In this document: positions 1 to 7,491 of the stretch, one piece after another
Layout: every line of letters begins with the position of its first letter
Numbering within the stretch: the first letter of the stretch is position 1
Assembly (NCBI GenBank): GCA_030836665.1
Contig: JAUPLX010000040.1
Location: 1-17,575 of the forward strand
Source: Patescibacteria group bacterium
GTDB taxonomy: Bacteria > Patescibacteriota > Gracilibacteria > BD1-5 > UBA2023
DNA: 17,575 nt
Direction of reading: 5' to 3'
The notes under the pieces: model-generated
Database searches by the model: none
What the model saw: the letters and a program-made list of their open reading frames with translations, nothing else
Told to the model about the DNA's origin: nothing
Translations under genes and position numbers: made by a program

Positions 1-366
1 CAAACGGTGAAGGCGGATGGGATGGGCCGTATCGGAGAAATCGTTTTCCACGACGTACGCTCCCGCCGACAGCCGGCAGTTGTTCGGATTGGAGCAGAAA
101 GCCGGGTCGTCGGTCGTTACGGCGATTCCCGAACGCAGCGAATCCCACGAACGCAACGCCATCCAATTGGAATCCCGGAGGTTTTTCACGAGTTCGAGCC
201 GTTCGCGGAGAATGTTCCCCCCGATGATTTCATCGCGGGAGCGATCGGATAGGAAGGTCGCCGTTCTCAGGAGCGAATACGCCGCCACGAGGCCGAGCGC
301 GAAAACCACGATGGCTATCATGAGCTCGATCATGGTGAAGGCGCGTTTGGAACGGAGTCGGATCAT
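1..366 (-). CDS. Type IV prepilin-like protein (partial, 3' end beyond window)
   Basis: The reading frame opens at an ATG at 366 and stays open for 122 codons to the left edge, so the C-terminus is missing. The N-terminus is a class III prepilin signal: a short basic leader (MIRLRSKRA) followed by FTMIELMIAIVVFALGLVAA, with the conserved Glu at +5 of the mature protein and a hydrophobic helix. The residue before the cleavage point is Ala, not the usual Gly. The rest has a variable pilin-like character, with two cysteines close together (CSNPNNC) that could form a disulphide. It starts 1 nt after the stop of the upstream prepilin gene, so it belongs to the pilus operon. It may be a minor or major pilin of the PilV/PilW/PilE sort; the class cannot be settled from a partial sequence. 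That it is a prepilin is quite sure. Confidence 0.85.
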   Translation of the reverse strand, partial: MIRLRSKRAFTMIELMIAIVVFALGLVAAYSLLRTATFLSDRSRDEIIGGNILRERLELVKNLRDSNWMALRSWDSLRSGIAVTTDDPAFCSNPNNCRLSAGAYVVENDFSDTAHPIRLHRL

Positions 367-367
367 C

Positions 368-892
368 TTAATAAGCGGAAACGGAACGGAAATTGCGGGA
401 GAGGCTTCCCGACGTGACGCCCTTCAGTCCGACGAGTCCTCCGGAGAATACGACCGGAAGGCCGTTCCCGTCGACGGCGGAGGACGTTCCCGAAGGCGCT
501 GAGAATTTTACGACTACGGTTTCGGAAGGCAAATCGCTTATGGTGACGTCTTTCTCGAGAGGAACGTCGCGCAGGAGTCGGAATTCGGATACCGGAGCGA
601 ATCCGCTACCGGAACGGGCCGCGAAAAGCCCCACCGAACCGGAACCTTCTTCCAAAAGCACGTACGCGTCGGCATTGAAATCCGTTCCGGGAACCGAAAG
701 CCCCATCGATGCGGAAAGTTTCGCTTCCGAAAACGTCTGCTCGACCTTTTCCGACGAAAGCCGTACGCGGGAAAGATCCGAGTAGTACGAATAGGGCGCG
801 TACGTCAAAACCGAAAGTATCACCGCGATGGCGATGACGACCATAACCTCCACCAGCGTGAAGGCCCGGGGGCTGTTCGGAAATCGGTTCAT
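368..892 (-). CDS. Type IV prepilin / pseudopilin
   Basis: This 174-residue protein begins with a basic leader (MNRFPNSPRA), then FTLVEVMVVIAIAVILSVLT, the hallmark of type IV prepilins: Phe at +1, Glu at +5 and a long hydrophobic helix that packs in the pilus core and anchors the subunit before assembly. The prepilin peptidase would cut after Ala, as in the next gene, where Gly is usual. The remaining globular part is rich in Ser, Val and Gly and ends SVSAY; it resembles minor pilins or GspH-like pseudopilins in length and style. The gene starts 14 nt after pilC and its TAA is followed 1 nt later by the next prepilin gene. The family is clear; the specific subunit is not. Confidence 0.88.
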   Translation of the reverse strand: MNRFPNSPRAFTLVEVMVVIAIAVILSVLTYAPYSYYSDLSRVRLSSEKVEQTFSEAKLSASMGLSVPGTDFNADAYVLLEEGSGSVGLFAARSGSGFAPVSEFRLLRDVPLEKDVTISDLPSETVVVKFSAPSGTSSAVDGNGLPVVFSGGLVGLKGVTSGSLSRNFRSVSAY

Positions 893-906
893 ATCGCTTA
901 AGGGGA

Positions 907-2001
907 TTATCCGACCATTTCGGTCACGCGCATGACGGCCGAAAAGATGGCGAGCGCGAACCAGAGGACGAACCCGCCGGCAAAAACGATGGCCGCGGGC
1001 TCGACGAAGCGCACGAGCGTGGCAATCGAAGCGTCGACCTCGCGGGAATACTGTTCGGCAAGGCGGAGCGTGACCTTATTGATGGTGGAGGTCTTTTCGC
1101 CCGCGGAAACGATCTGCACGAAATCCCGCGTGAAAATCCGATATTCCGGATCGCATTCCGTGAGGCTGTCGGAAAATTTCTTCCCCATTTCGACCTTGGA
1201 CGCCACTTCCGCGATCTTCTCTTCGAAAACGAGGTTTCCGGTCGACTCGCCGGTAAGGCGGAGGGTTTTGATAATCGGAATCCCCGCCCCGATGAGGAGG
1301 CCGAGCATCGACGAAATCCGGACGATGAGGTAATTGCGGTAGAGCGGTCCGATAAGGGGGGCTCGGAGGGCGAAACGATCGAAAGCGAAACGTCCGGAAT
1401 AGGTCGAAACCCAAGCGCGCAGACCGAAAGCCGCTATCGCGACGAGAACGATCATGGCGACGGAATGTTCGCGGAAGAAATTCGAAGCCGCCATGAGGGA
1501 TGCCGTCGCGGCGGGGAGTTCGGTGCCGGAGGTCTGGAAGAGCGGAACGAGTTTCGGGACGACGTACGTCATGACGATGAGTACCGCGGTCATGAGAAAA
1601 AGCATGATGACGACCGGATAGGTCAGCGCGGTCTTCAACTTCATGGCGATTTCGTCGCGGTTGCGGAGGTCTGCCGCGATGCTCGAGAAGGATTTCTGCA
1701 TCGTTCCGGACTGTTCGCCCGCTTCGACGATGGAAATCTCCGCGCGCCCGAAAGTCCGGGGGAGTTTTTTCATCGCGGTCGAAAACGGGTCGCCGGATTC
1801 CACGAGCAAGATGAGTTCCGAAAGTTCCGCCATGAAGCGGGGGTTGTCGATCTTTTCCAAAAACGAATGGAGCGCCTGGACAACCGTAACCCCTCCTTCT
1901 ACGAGATTGGAGAGGTGTTCGAAAAAGAGGGCTTTTTCCTTGGTGCTGATACGGTGCCAGAAACGTACGGGAACTCCGGATTCCGGAAATTTGCGATCCA
2001 T
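907..2001 (-). CDS. pilC: Type IV pilus inner-membrane platform protein PilC (GspF family)
   Basis: The 364-aa protein has the two T2SSF domains of the PilC/GspF family. The first carries FFEHLSNLVEGGVTVVQAL near residues 28-46; the second carries MLGLLIGAGIPIIKTLRLT near residues 232-250. Hydrophobic helices lie at about 110-150, 178-198 and the C-terminus. PilC sits in the cytoplasmic membrane, binds the PilB/PilT ATPases and hands their motion to the pilins. The length is slightly under the usual 400 residues. ATG at 2001 is used; there is no clear Shine-Dalgarno sequence and the pilO-like stop is 1 nt upstream, which suggests translational coupling. No ATPase gene is in the window, so pilB/pilT must lie elsewhere, perhaps beyond the left edge. 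Confidence 0.9.
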   Translation of the reverse strand: MDRKFPESGVPVRFWHRISTKEKALFFEHLSNLVEGGVTVVQALHSFLEKIDNPRFMAELSELILLVESGDPFSTAMKKLPRTFGRAEISIVEAGEQSGTMQKSFSSIAADLRNRDEIAMKLKTALTYPVVIMLFLMTAVLIVMTYVVPKLVPLFQTSGTELPAATASLMAASNFFREHSVAMIVLVAIAAFGLRAWVSTYSGRFAFDRFALRAPLIGPLYRNYLIVRISSMLGLLIGAGIPIIKTLRLTGESTGNLVFEEKIAEVASKVEMGKKFSDSLTECDPEYRIFTRDFVQIVSAGEKTSTINKVTLRLAEQYSREVDASIATLVRFVEPAAIVFAGGFVLWFALAIFSAVMRVTEMVG

Positions 2002-2002
2002 G

Positions 2003-2578
2003 TTAGCGCGGTGAGTAGTGGGAGAATCCGAGACTTACGGTCACCTGGAACGCGTCGGATTTCGACATGGTCGAATCGTACGGAAAATTGACCGCCTTGA
2101 TGACGTACCGCTTCTTTCCGGAAGTACCGGTAAGGTATTCGAAATATTTCATGAGCGCCGTCTGGCTCGTCACGCGGAGCGCGAGTTCGACGTTGCCCTG
2201 CGACAATCCGTTCGGCATCTTAGTGCCGCGGTCGATGCCTATCGACAACGGAAGGACGCTCGAAGAGTTGCCGGCGGAGAAGAGGCTCTCGAGAATGTGG
2301 TCCTCCCGAAACGGCGAAGCGTAGCGGAATATCTCGATGGCGAATGCCGGAACGGAGGATTGGGTCTTAAAATCCCCGAGCATGGCGAGCTCGGCCTGCT
2401 TATCGGTTTTCTCTTTGGCGGCCTGGGCGTATTCGTCCTGTTTCGCGGTAAGCGAATAGTAATCGGGATACGCCGAGAATACCGCGAGGAGGATGGATGC
2501 CGCGAGGAGGATGGCGGGAAGGAATTCGACGAACGCGGATTTCTTCTGGAGGGTTTCGGAAGACTGGGGGCTTCGCAT
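2003..2578 (-). CDS. pilO: PilO-like type IV pilus alignment-complex protein
   Basis: This is a 191-residue bitopic protein: a short cytoplasmic N-terminus, one membrane helix near residues 19-41 (FLPAILLAASILLAVFSAYP), then a Gln/Lys/Glu-rich segment that looks like a coiled coil (residues 45-70), then a small periplasmic domain. This architecture, and the position between a similar pilN-like gene and pilC, match PilO, which pairs with PilN to link the inner-membrane platform to the rest of the pilus machine. Primary-sequence conservation in this family is low, so the call rests on architecture and gene order. It follows the pilN-like stop by 23 nt and ends in TAA 1 nt before pilC. Confidence 0.65.
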   Translation of the reverse strand: MRSPQSSETLQKKSAFVEFLPAILLAASILLAVFSAYPDYYSLTAKQDEYAQAAKEKTDKQAELAMLGDFKTQSSVPAFAIEIFRYASPFREDHILESLFSAGNSSSVLPLSIGIDRGTKMPNGLSQGNVELALRVTSQTALMKYFEYLTGTSGKKRYVIKAVNFPYDSTMSKSDAFQVTVSLGFSHYSPR

Positions 2579-2601
2579 ACGGAAGGGCGGTTATTCGGGA
2601 A

Positions 2602-3165
2602 CTACTTGATCTTGAATTCGACGTTGAAGGTACGGCTGGTATTGTCTCCGGAGACGAGGCGCACTTCGCTCAAAACGAAGGGTGACGTGGCGGCCGATCC
2701 GCTTCCGGAACGGTAATCGCCGATGAATCGGATCATCTTGTCGATAGGATCGACCCCGGCCGAAGTCTGGCGGGCGGAAACGATGGTGGAAACTTTTCCG
2801 TTCGAAAAGGAAAACCCGTCGAAATCCACGTCGTAATCGAGATGGAGTTTCGTAAGTGCCGTAACGTAGCGCTGGGCCTCCGAACGGGAAATGTCCTGTT
2901 CGAGGGAAGCCTTGTTACGATTCAGGAGATCGGCCGCCGCTACGGCGGGGTCGGCCTTAAGAATGCCGATTTTGGTTTCGAATTCCGCGAGTTCCTGACG
3001 TATCGCGGCGGTTTTATCGGAAAAAGACCACACCTGGTACTTGAGGTATCCGGACAATCCGGCCGAAACCGCCAAGAGCAATACGGCGATTGCCATAAAC
3101 GATTTCTTGGAGTTGGCGGAAGGATCCTTGGTAATCGGGGTTTCCGAGGAAGACGGTTCGTTCAT
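2602..3165 (-). CDS. pilN: PilN-like type IV pilus assembly protein
   Basis: First gene of the pilus operon. From the ATG at 3165 the product is 187 aa: a polar Ser/Pro-rich N-terminus, one membrane helix (MAIAVLLLAVSAGLSGYL, about residues 24-41), a coiled-coil-like stretch with heptad spacing (about 46-85), then a C-terminal domain of about 95 residues ending FNVEFKIK. This is the PilN/GspL-C layout; PilN sits in the inner membrane and binds PilO and PilM. An in-frame GTG at 3192 would add nine residues (MGEVSFFFP), and the GGGAG near it is too far from the ATG to choose between the two starts. No pilM gene is adjacent: tsaE lies upstream on the other strand. Function is inferred from architecture and neighbours. 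Confidence 0.62.
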   Translation of the reverse strand: MNEPSSSETPITKDPSANSKKSFMAIAVLLLAVSAGLSGYLKYQVWSFSDKTAAIRQELAEFETKIGILKADPAVAAADLLNRNKASLEQDISRSEAQRYVTALTKLHLDYDVDFDGFSFSNGKVSTIVSARQTSAGVDPIDKMIRFIGDYRSGSGSAATSPFVLSEVRLVSGDNTSRTFNVEFKIK

Positions 3166-3230
3166 GGGAAAGAAAAAAGAAACTTCTCCCACAGGCTACC
3201 ACTTTTTAACGACCAACGCAAAATCACGCG

Positions 3231-3259
3231 TTGACGGATATGCCAGGAGTCCGTATATT
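3231..3259 (+). promoter_or_regulatory. tsaE promoter, predicted leaderless
   Basis: TTGACG at 3231-3236 and TATATT at 3254-3259 are separated by 17 nt, close to the sigma-70 optimum. The expected start of transcription, 6-7 nt after the -10 box, falls on or next to the ATG at 3266, so the mRNA should be leaderless. No Shine-Dalgarno sequence precedes the ATG, which agrees with this. Confidence 0.65.
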
Positions 3260-3265
3260 CGAAAC

Positions 3266-3673
3266 ATGTTCGAAAAAACCGCCACCCTTGGAGACCTCGC
3301 CTCGCTTACCGAATTGTATCCGGGGGATTTGGTGTTCCTCCATGGCGACCTCTGAGCCGGAAAGACCGCTTTCGTGAAAGCGGTGGCGAAAAAGTGGAAC
3401 GTCGGCGGGGACGTGAAAAGCCCGACGTACGTCTATTATAAGAAGTACGGGGAATCGTTCGTTCATTTCGACCTCTACCGCGTCGAAGACTACGAAACCT
3501 TCGTCAATATCGGCGGGGAAGAAATCCTCGACGCTCCGGGAACGACCGCGTTCGTCGAGTGGCCGGACGTCATCGCGACCCGGTTCTCCCCTACTGTCAC
3601 CATCCGTATCGAAAAAACCGAAAATCCGGAAGAGCGGAAGTTTTCGATAGAGCGGCATCGGATGCCGGAATAA
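3266..3673 (+). CDS. tsaE: TsaE, tRNA t6A-modification ATPase (with UGA read as Gly)
   Basis: TsaE is the P-loop ATPase that works with TsaB and TsaD to make N6-threonylcarbamoyladenosine at position 37 of ANN-decoding tRNAs. The 135-aa product is a normal length. The Walker A motif is at residues 27-34, GDL[G]AGKT, where the fourth residue is encoded by TGA (3353-3355); family consensus has Gly there. Other TsaE features follow: SPTYVYYKKYG, HFDLYRVEDYE and FVEWPD (in most members FVEWPE). With the standard code the gene would be cut to a 29-aa peptide and an out-of-context 99-aa fragment. It stands alone on the plus strand between a divergent pilus operon and a convergent operon, and ends in TAA before a strong terminator. 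Confidence 0.95.
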
Positions 3674-3674
3674 T

Positions 3675-3705
3675 GGAAAACCGCGCCCGAAAGGCGCGGT
3701 TTTCC
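3675..3705. terminator. Two-way intrinsic terminator between tsaE and the hrcA-murA operon
   Basis: A perfect 13-bp stem GGAAAACCGCGCC / GGCGCGGTTTTCC with a 5-nt loop (CGAAA). The A-rich and T-rich base of the stem provides a U-tract on either strand, so it can end both tsaE and the convergent prsW-like gene, whose stop is at 3731. Confidence 0.85.
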
Positions 3706-3730
3706 AGAGAATACGGGGTCCCCGTTCGTA

Positions 3731-4687
3731 CTACGACCCTTTGGCCTCGGGCCTATGGAACGCCCGGGTCAGAAACGCGTACGCGATGACGGCATAGAGG
3801 AAAACGATGCCGGTTTTCCCATAGGAAACGGTGACGTCGAAGGTCGCGTGGAGCATGACCGCGATGAGGAGCCCCTTGGCGGCGAGCGATACGGCGCGGG
3901 CATCGGCGGCGCCTTCGCGCGCGGCGCGGACGAACGGGACCGCGGCCGCGACCGAACAGAGCGTATGGACCCCGACCGAAAAGAGCGAACGGGAAAACCA
4001 GGTGGAAAAAAACGAGGAGAACGGGGCCTCGGAGCGGAGGATCGACGAAAGGTAGAGGACGTTTTCGGCGAACGCGAATCCGAGCGCGACGAAGGCCGCG
4101 TAGAGTACGCCCTTGGACGCGATGTCGGCATACGAACCGGTACCGTACGTACCGAGATGCTTTCCACCTTCCTCCACGGAAGCGACGACCAGGTACGCGA
4201 GGAGGATGGACGCGAATCCGGCGAGCGTAGCGCCGGCGATGCGGACTTCCGGATCGATTCCGTTCGAGTCACCCATGAAAACGGAAGCCACGGAGAAAAA
4301 GAACGGAACGGAGAGACCTACGGCCACGAGACTGCGGAAAATCGGACGTCCGTCGTCGAAAATCGACGACGAGCGGATGATGAAAGCCGCGATGAGGACG
4401 ATGGCGGAAACCGTCGCGAGAAAAACGGCGAACGCCGTCGAAACCGCCAGGGCGGACATCCGGTCGGCAATCGACGCGAAGACGTTGCCGAGAAACGGCA
4501 ACGCGGAGGATACTTCGGGCATGAACGCTATCGGAAATACCGCCGCGGCTCCGGTAACGATTCCGAGAACGAAGCGGCGGGCGTTGAACCTATCGGCATC
4601 CAAATACGAAAACGCGTATCCCCAAAGCACTATGGGAAAGAGTGCCGCGAGGCCGGCGAGAAGGAAGAACGCGACGTCCGGGAACAT
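3731..4687 (-). CDS. PrsW-family intramembrane metalloprotease
   Basis: A 318-aa polytopic membrane protein with about eight to nine predicted helices. It carries the PrsW/CPBP-like signature residues in order: EEGGKH (Glu172, Glu173, Lys176), FAFAENVLYL (Glu208), GVHTLC (His241) and MLHATFDV (His280, Asp284). These Glu/His positions are the presumed metal ligands and active site of this family. In Bacillus subtilis PrsW performs site-1 cleavage of the anti-sigma factor RsiW; the substrate here is unknown and no anti-sigma gene is visible. It is the last gene of the hrcA-murA operon, starting 1 nt after the 70-aa membrane protein gene, and ends in TAG ahead of the shared terminator. Family assignment is strong; role is open. 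Confidence 0.85.
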   Translation of the reverse strand: MFPDVAFFLLAGLAALFPIVLWGYAFSYLDADRFNARRFVLGIVTGAAAVFPIAFMPEVSSALPFLGNVFASIADRMSALAVSTAFAVFLATVSAIVLIAAFIIRSSSIFDDGRPIFRSLVAVGLSVPFFFSVASVFMGDSNGIDPEVRIAGATLAGFASILLAYLVVASVEEGGKHLGTYGTGSYADIASKGVLYAAFVALGFAFAENVLYLSSILRSEAPFSSFFSTWFSRSLFSVGVHTLCSVAAAVPFVRAAREGAADARAVSLAAKGLLIAVMLHATFDVTVSYGKTGIVFLYAVIAYAFLTRAFHRPEAKGS

Positions 4688-4688
4688 G

Positions 4689-4901
4689 CTATTTGCGGTT
4701 GCGGATGATTTCGTAATCGCCGAAGCGGAATCCTTCCGTCTTCGTTTCTCCGGCCTTTTTCGCGCGGTGTATGCCGTAAGAAGCGAGGAGGAGGTTCGCT
4801 CAAAGGAGGATGAGCAGGGTTCCGACGAAATATCCGATGAGTTCGGGGGCGGCGATAATGGTAACGCCGATGACGACGAGCGCGAGACCGATGGGAAACA
4901 T
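4689..4901 (-). CDS. Small membrane protein, 70 aa, with internal UGA-Gly codon
   Basis: This gene appears only when TGA is read as Gly. From the ATG at 4901: MFPIGLALVVIGVTIIAA, a short turn (PELIG), YFVGTLLILL, then TGA (4800-4802), ANLLLASYGIHRAKKAG, and a polar tail ending EIIRNRK before TAG. It predicts two membrane helices joined by a tight turn and a basic cytoplasmic tail. The gene sits 23 nt after murA and ends 1 nt before the prsW-like ATG, so it is embedded in the operon. No function is recognisable. The hydrophobic pattern continuing across the TGA, the tight fit between neighbours and the TAG stop argue that it is real. Confidence 0.72.
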
Positions 4902-4924
4902 ATGCGAAAGATTACGGAGCGGAA

Positions 4925-6190
4925 TTAATTGGCGGAATCGACTTTCTCGATAACCGCGCCGAGCGAACGTATTTTGCCGATGATGTCCTCGTATCCGCGC
5001 TCGATGTATTCGACGTTGGTGATACGGGTTTCTCCGGTAGCCACGAGCCCCGCGAGAATCATGGCGACTCCGGCACGTAGGTCCCAGCTCGATACCGTGG
5101 CTCCGCGGAGATGGGTATTGCCGAAGATGAGCGCGGTATTGGGATTGAGGATGGCCGGATGCCCCTTCATCTTCTCGATTTCCACGAGCCAGTTCAACCG
5201 GCTTTCGTAGACGATTTCTTCAATGCGCGAAACGCCCTCGGCCTGGGTCATAAGGATGACGAAGGGCGACTGGAGGTCGGTCGGAAAGCCCGGGAAGACG
5301 TTGGTCTGAACCCGGAGCGGTTTGAGCGAATCGATGGAGCGGTATACGCGCAGCGTATCGCCGGGAAGCGTTTCGAACCGGACTCCCGCTTCCTTGCATT
5401 TCGAAAGGAACGCGTGGAGATCGGCGATGCGGGCGTTTTTCACGTCGACGTACTCTTTCGCGGCGAGGGCGGCGAGAACGACGAAAGTTCCCGATTCGAT
5501 ATAGTCGGAAATAACGGTTCATTCGGCTTCTTCCGAGAGCGCTTCCACGCCTTCGATTTCCATGGTATGGTCGTATCCGACGGAAATTTTCGCGCCGTGG
5601 GCGTTCAGGAAATCCACCAAAGAAATCACGTGCGGTTCGATAGCCGAAAGGAAGATACGGGTCTTCCCCTTTCGCAGGACGTTCGCCAAAATGAGGGATT
5701 CGGTAGCGGTTACGGCGAATCCGGCGGAGAATTCGACGTCGCCTTCTTTCGGTTTGCCCGAAAGGGAGACTCCCGAGTCCGACGAGGTTCCCGAGTATCC
5801 GATTTCCAAAAAACCGTTTACGAACACGTCGATAGGACGCTTGCCGATATTGCAGCCTCCCGGATACGGGATGTCGACCGATCCGAACGCTTTCAAAAAC
5901 GCGGGGACGAGCATGATGGAAGCGCGGATCTTACTGACGAGCGCGAGGTCCATGCCATCCTTTTTCATATCGCCCGCTTCGATGCGGAGGACGTTGTTTT
6001 CGAATTCGGCCTTCGCGCCGACGCTGCGGACGATCGAAAGGAGGGTGCGTACGTCGCTGATGTCGGGTACGTTCCGGAGCGTGGCCTTTTTAAAAAAGAG
6101 CGCGGCGGCGATAAGCGGAAGCGCGGCGTTTTTCGAACCGGAAACCGTAACGGAACCGGAGAGCGTTTGGCCGCCTCGAACGAGAAGCAT
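4925..6190 (-). CDS. murA: MurA, UDP-N-acetylglucosamine 1-carboxyvinyltransferase (with UGA read as Gly)
   Basis: MurA transfers enolpyruvate from phosphoenolpyruvate to UDP-GlcNAc, the first committed step of peptidoglycan synthesis in the cytoplasm. The 421-aa product is full length. Visible features are GSKNAALPLIAAALF (residues 18-32, substrate-binding Lys-Asn pair), KIRAS (Arg89), and the catalytic loop PGGCNIGKRPID with Cys113 and Arg118, the fosfomycin-target cysteine. The second half has SDYIESGTFVV and PGFPTDLQSP (the conserved Asp region) and LRAG near the end. An in-frame TGA at 5519-5521 divides the halves (SEEAE[G]TVISDY), where related proteins have Gly upstream of the PDRIE-GTF segment. 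It follows hrcA by 38 nt and ends in TAA. Confidence 0.95.
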
Positions 6191-6228
6191 GGAAAGAAGT
6201 TTACGGAAAAGGGCGGCGTCGCCCGGAA

Positions 6229-6927
6229 TTATGGCAGATTTCGAAGGGCCGCGATATTGAACGCGTAGTCCATCTTCAGGGGACCGAGAATGCCTATGAG
6301 GACGTTCTTTCCCTCAAGTTCGGTCTTTCGGACGATCATGGCGGAAGTTTCGAGTTCTGGGATAGCGTTTTCTTCGCCGATGAACACTCCGACCTTCCCC
6401 GGCAAATCGAGACTCGATACGAGATCGAGGAAGCGGTGCTTGTTCTCGAGGACCCGGATGACCCCGTAGGTTTCCGGATTGACGGACGGACCCTGGCGTT
6501 CGACGTAGTTCGAAAGCCCGAGGTAACAGCTCGTTCCGGAACCCGGAACGCACGCGAAAGCGATTTCCTTCGTCGCGTTGGTCAGCCGTGCGACGAGATG
6601 GTACAGGGCATCGTCGACCTTTTCGGATTCCGCGCGGGCGAAGATTTCGTTTTCGGATTCGACGAACGTCGCGCCCATGTGTTCCATGAGGTAGTCGACG
6701 AATACCCGGATTCCTCGGGTAGTCGGCAGCCTTCCGGCCGAGTTGTACGGCTGGAAGATGAGACCCATCTTCTCGAGCGCCGCCATATCGTTTCGGACGG
6801 TCGCCGAAGAAACCCCCATGTCGTGTTTTTTGAGGAGGGATTTCGAGCCCGTGATTTCGCCGGTCTTAATGTATCCTTCGACGACGATTTTCAGGACCTG
6901 GATTTTTCGAAGATCGATCTTTCTCAT
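6229..6927 (-). CDS. hrcA: HrcA-type heat-shock transcriptional repressor (short form)
   Basis: HrcA represses chaperone genes by binding CIRCE elements. The N-terminus is typical: MRKIDLRKIQVLKIVVEGYI, TGEITGSKSLL, GVSSATVRNDMAALEKMGLI and SAGRLPTTRGIRVFVDYL, the winged-helix DNA-binding domain with its recognition helix. The C-terminus has a GAF-like region ending IGILGPLKMDYAFNIAAL, matching the HrcA end motif. At 232 aa it is about 100 residues shorter than usual, so much of the middle/dimerisation region is reduced. The ATG at 6927 is chosen because homology begins there; an upstream in-frame start at 7080 would add 51 residues unlike HrcA and cross the promoter. It leads the operon hrcA-murA-small membrane protein-prsW. 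I found no CIRCE sequence in the window. Confidence 0.88.
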   Translation of the reverse strand: MRKIDLRKIQVLKIVVEGYIKTGEITGSKSLLKKHDMGVSSATVRNDMAALEKMGLIFQPYNSAGRLPTTRGIRVFVDYLMEHMGATFVESENEIFARAESEKVDDALYHLVARLTNATKEIAFACVPGSGTSCYLGLSNYVERQGPSVNPETYGVIRVLENKHRFLDLVSSLDLPGKVGVFIGEENAIPELETSAMIVRKTELEGKNVLIGILGPLKMDYAFNIAALRNLP

Positions 6928-6960
6928 AGCGGTCGGAGGGCCTTTCGGTCCACGATTCGG

Positions 6961-6988
6961 ATTGTATCGGAATCGATGCCGAAGTAAA
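6961..6988 (-). promoter_or_regulatory. hrcA operon promoter with palindromic operator in the spacer
   Basis: On the minus strand, TTTACT (6988-6983) and TACAAT (6966-6961) are 16 nt apart. The leader would be about 27 nt. The spacer itself, 6967-6982, is a 16-bp near-perfect palindrome, TCGGAATCGATGCCGA with one mismatched pair, which could be a repressor site. It does not match CIRCE. Confidence 0.5.
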
Positions 6989-7026
6989 GCGCGAGGAAGG
7001 GGCGGTTTTCCGATTCGAAAATGCCT

Positions 7027-7053
7027 TTGACAATCTCGTTTTCCGCCTAAAAT
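7027..7053 (+). promoter_or_regulatory. Probable promoter of the 7103 gene
   Basis: TTGACA at 7027-7032 is a perfect -35 box. TAAAAT at 7048-7053 is a fair -10 box, but the 15-nt spacing is short. It is followed at 7088-7092 by a GGAGG Shine-Dalgarno sequence ahead of the ATG at 7103, the best ribosome binding site in the window. Confidence 0.45.
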
Positions 7054-7102
7054 CCGGGCGGCCCACGAAGCCGAAAACAAAACTCATGGAGGAAGCTTTG
7101 AA

Positions 7103-7441
7103 ATGAATACGAAAACGCAAAACGCCAGGCGGTCGGCGTATTTCGTCTGGAAAGACGGAACGAAAGGCGCGGAAATACCGCTACCACGATACGACGTCAC
7201 CCAGGTGAAAGACGAAAACCTCCGGGATCTCGACCGCATGGCCAGACTCCGGATTCCCAACCATCTCCCGCTCATCCGGGATATTTGCGCCGAAGGAGTG
7301 AAAAATAAGCGCATCGTCATATTCGCCGAAGGAGAACGGAAAATCGCGGTCGCGCTCGACCAGGATATTCGTGCCGAATTGATTCGATACGGCGCGCAAC
7401 CCATCAACCCGGCATATCGCCACAAGATCAACGCGGGATGA
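7103..7441 (+). CDS. Hypothetical protein, 112 aa, ending in UGA
   Basis: I do not recognise this protein. It is soluble, charged and rich in Arg, Lys and Asp, opening MNTKTQNARRSAYFVWKDGT and ending YRHKINAG. The start is supported by GGAGG 10 nt upstream and a promoter-like sequence. The oddity is the stop. The codon at 7439-7441 is TGA, which the rest of the window reads as Gly, and no TAA or TAG occurs in any plus-strand frame from about 7310 past the terminator at 7467-7491. Under strict code 25 the frame would run to TAG at 7961-7963, overlapping the next gene by over 400 nt. The end given is therefore provisional. Confidence 0.6.
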   Translation: MNTKTQNARRSAYFVWKDGTKGAEIPLPRYDVTQVKDENLRDLDRMARLRIPNHLPLIRDICAEGVKNKRIVIFAEGERKIAVALDQDIRAELIRYGAQPINPAYRHKINAG

Positions 7442-7466
7442 AGATCTCCGCTTGAAAACACGAAAC

Positions 7467-7491
7467 GGACTCCGCACGGAGTCCTTTTTTT
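7467..7491 (+). terminator. Intrinsic terminator after the 7103 gene
   Basis: A 7-bp stem GGACTCC / GGAGTCC with loop GCAC, followed by seven T residues (7485-7491). It lies 25 nt after the TGA of the 112-aa gene. Confidence 0.85.

Noticed and set aside
3355..3673. tsaE and murA as pseudogenes broken by nonsense mutations
   Set aside because: All breaks are TGA, never TAA or TAG, in six separate genes, and the tsaE position demands Gly. Recoding explains this better than independent decay.
3755..4708. Long plus-strand open frame (317 codons) across the prsW-like gene
   Set aside because: Very Arg/Glu/Gly-rich shadow of a hydrophobic membrane protein on the other strand; no promoter or ribosome binding site, and it crosses the terminator side of the convergent gene.
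5111..6268. Long plus-strand open frame (385 codons) across murA
   Set aside because: It is antisense to murA, whose catalytic motifs are intact; the composition (many Asp, Gly, Arg, Phe) is that of a reverse-complement shadow and no known domain or start signal is seen.
6928..7080. N-terminal extension of HrcA from an upstream start at 7080
   Set aside because: The added 51 residues are unlike HrcA and would be encoded across the likely hrcA promoter and the divergent promoter region; homology begins exactly at the ATG at 6927.
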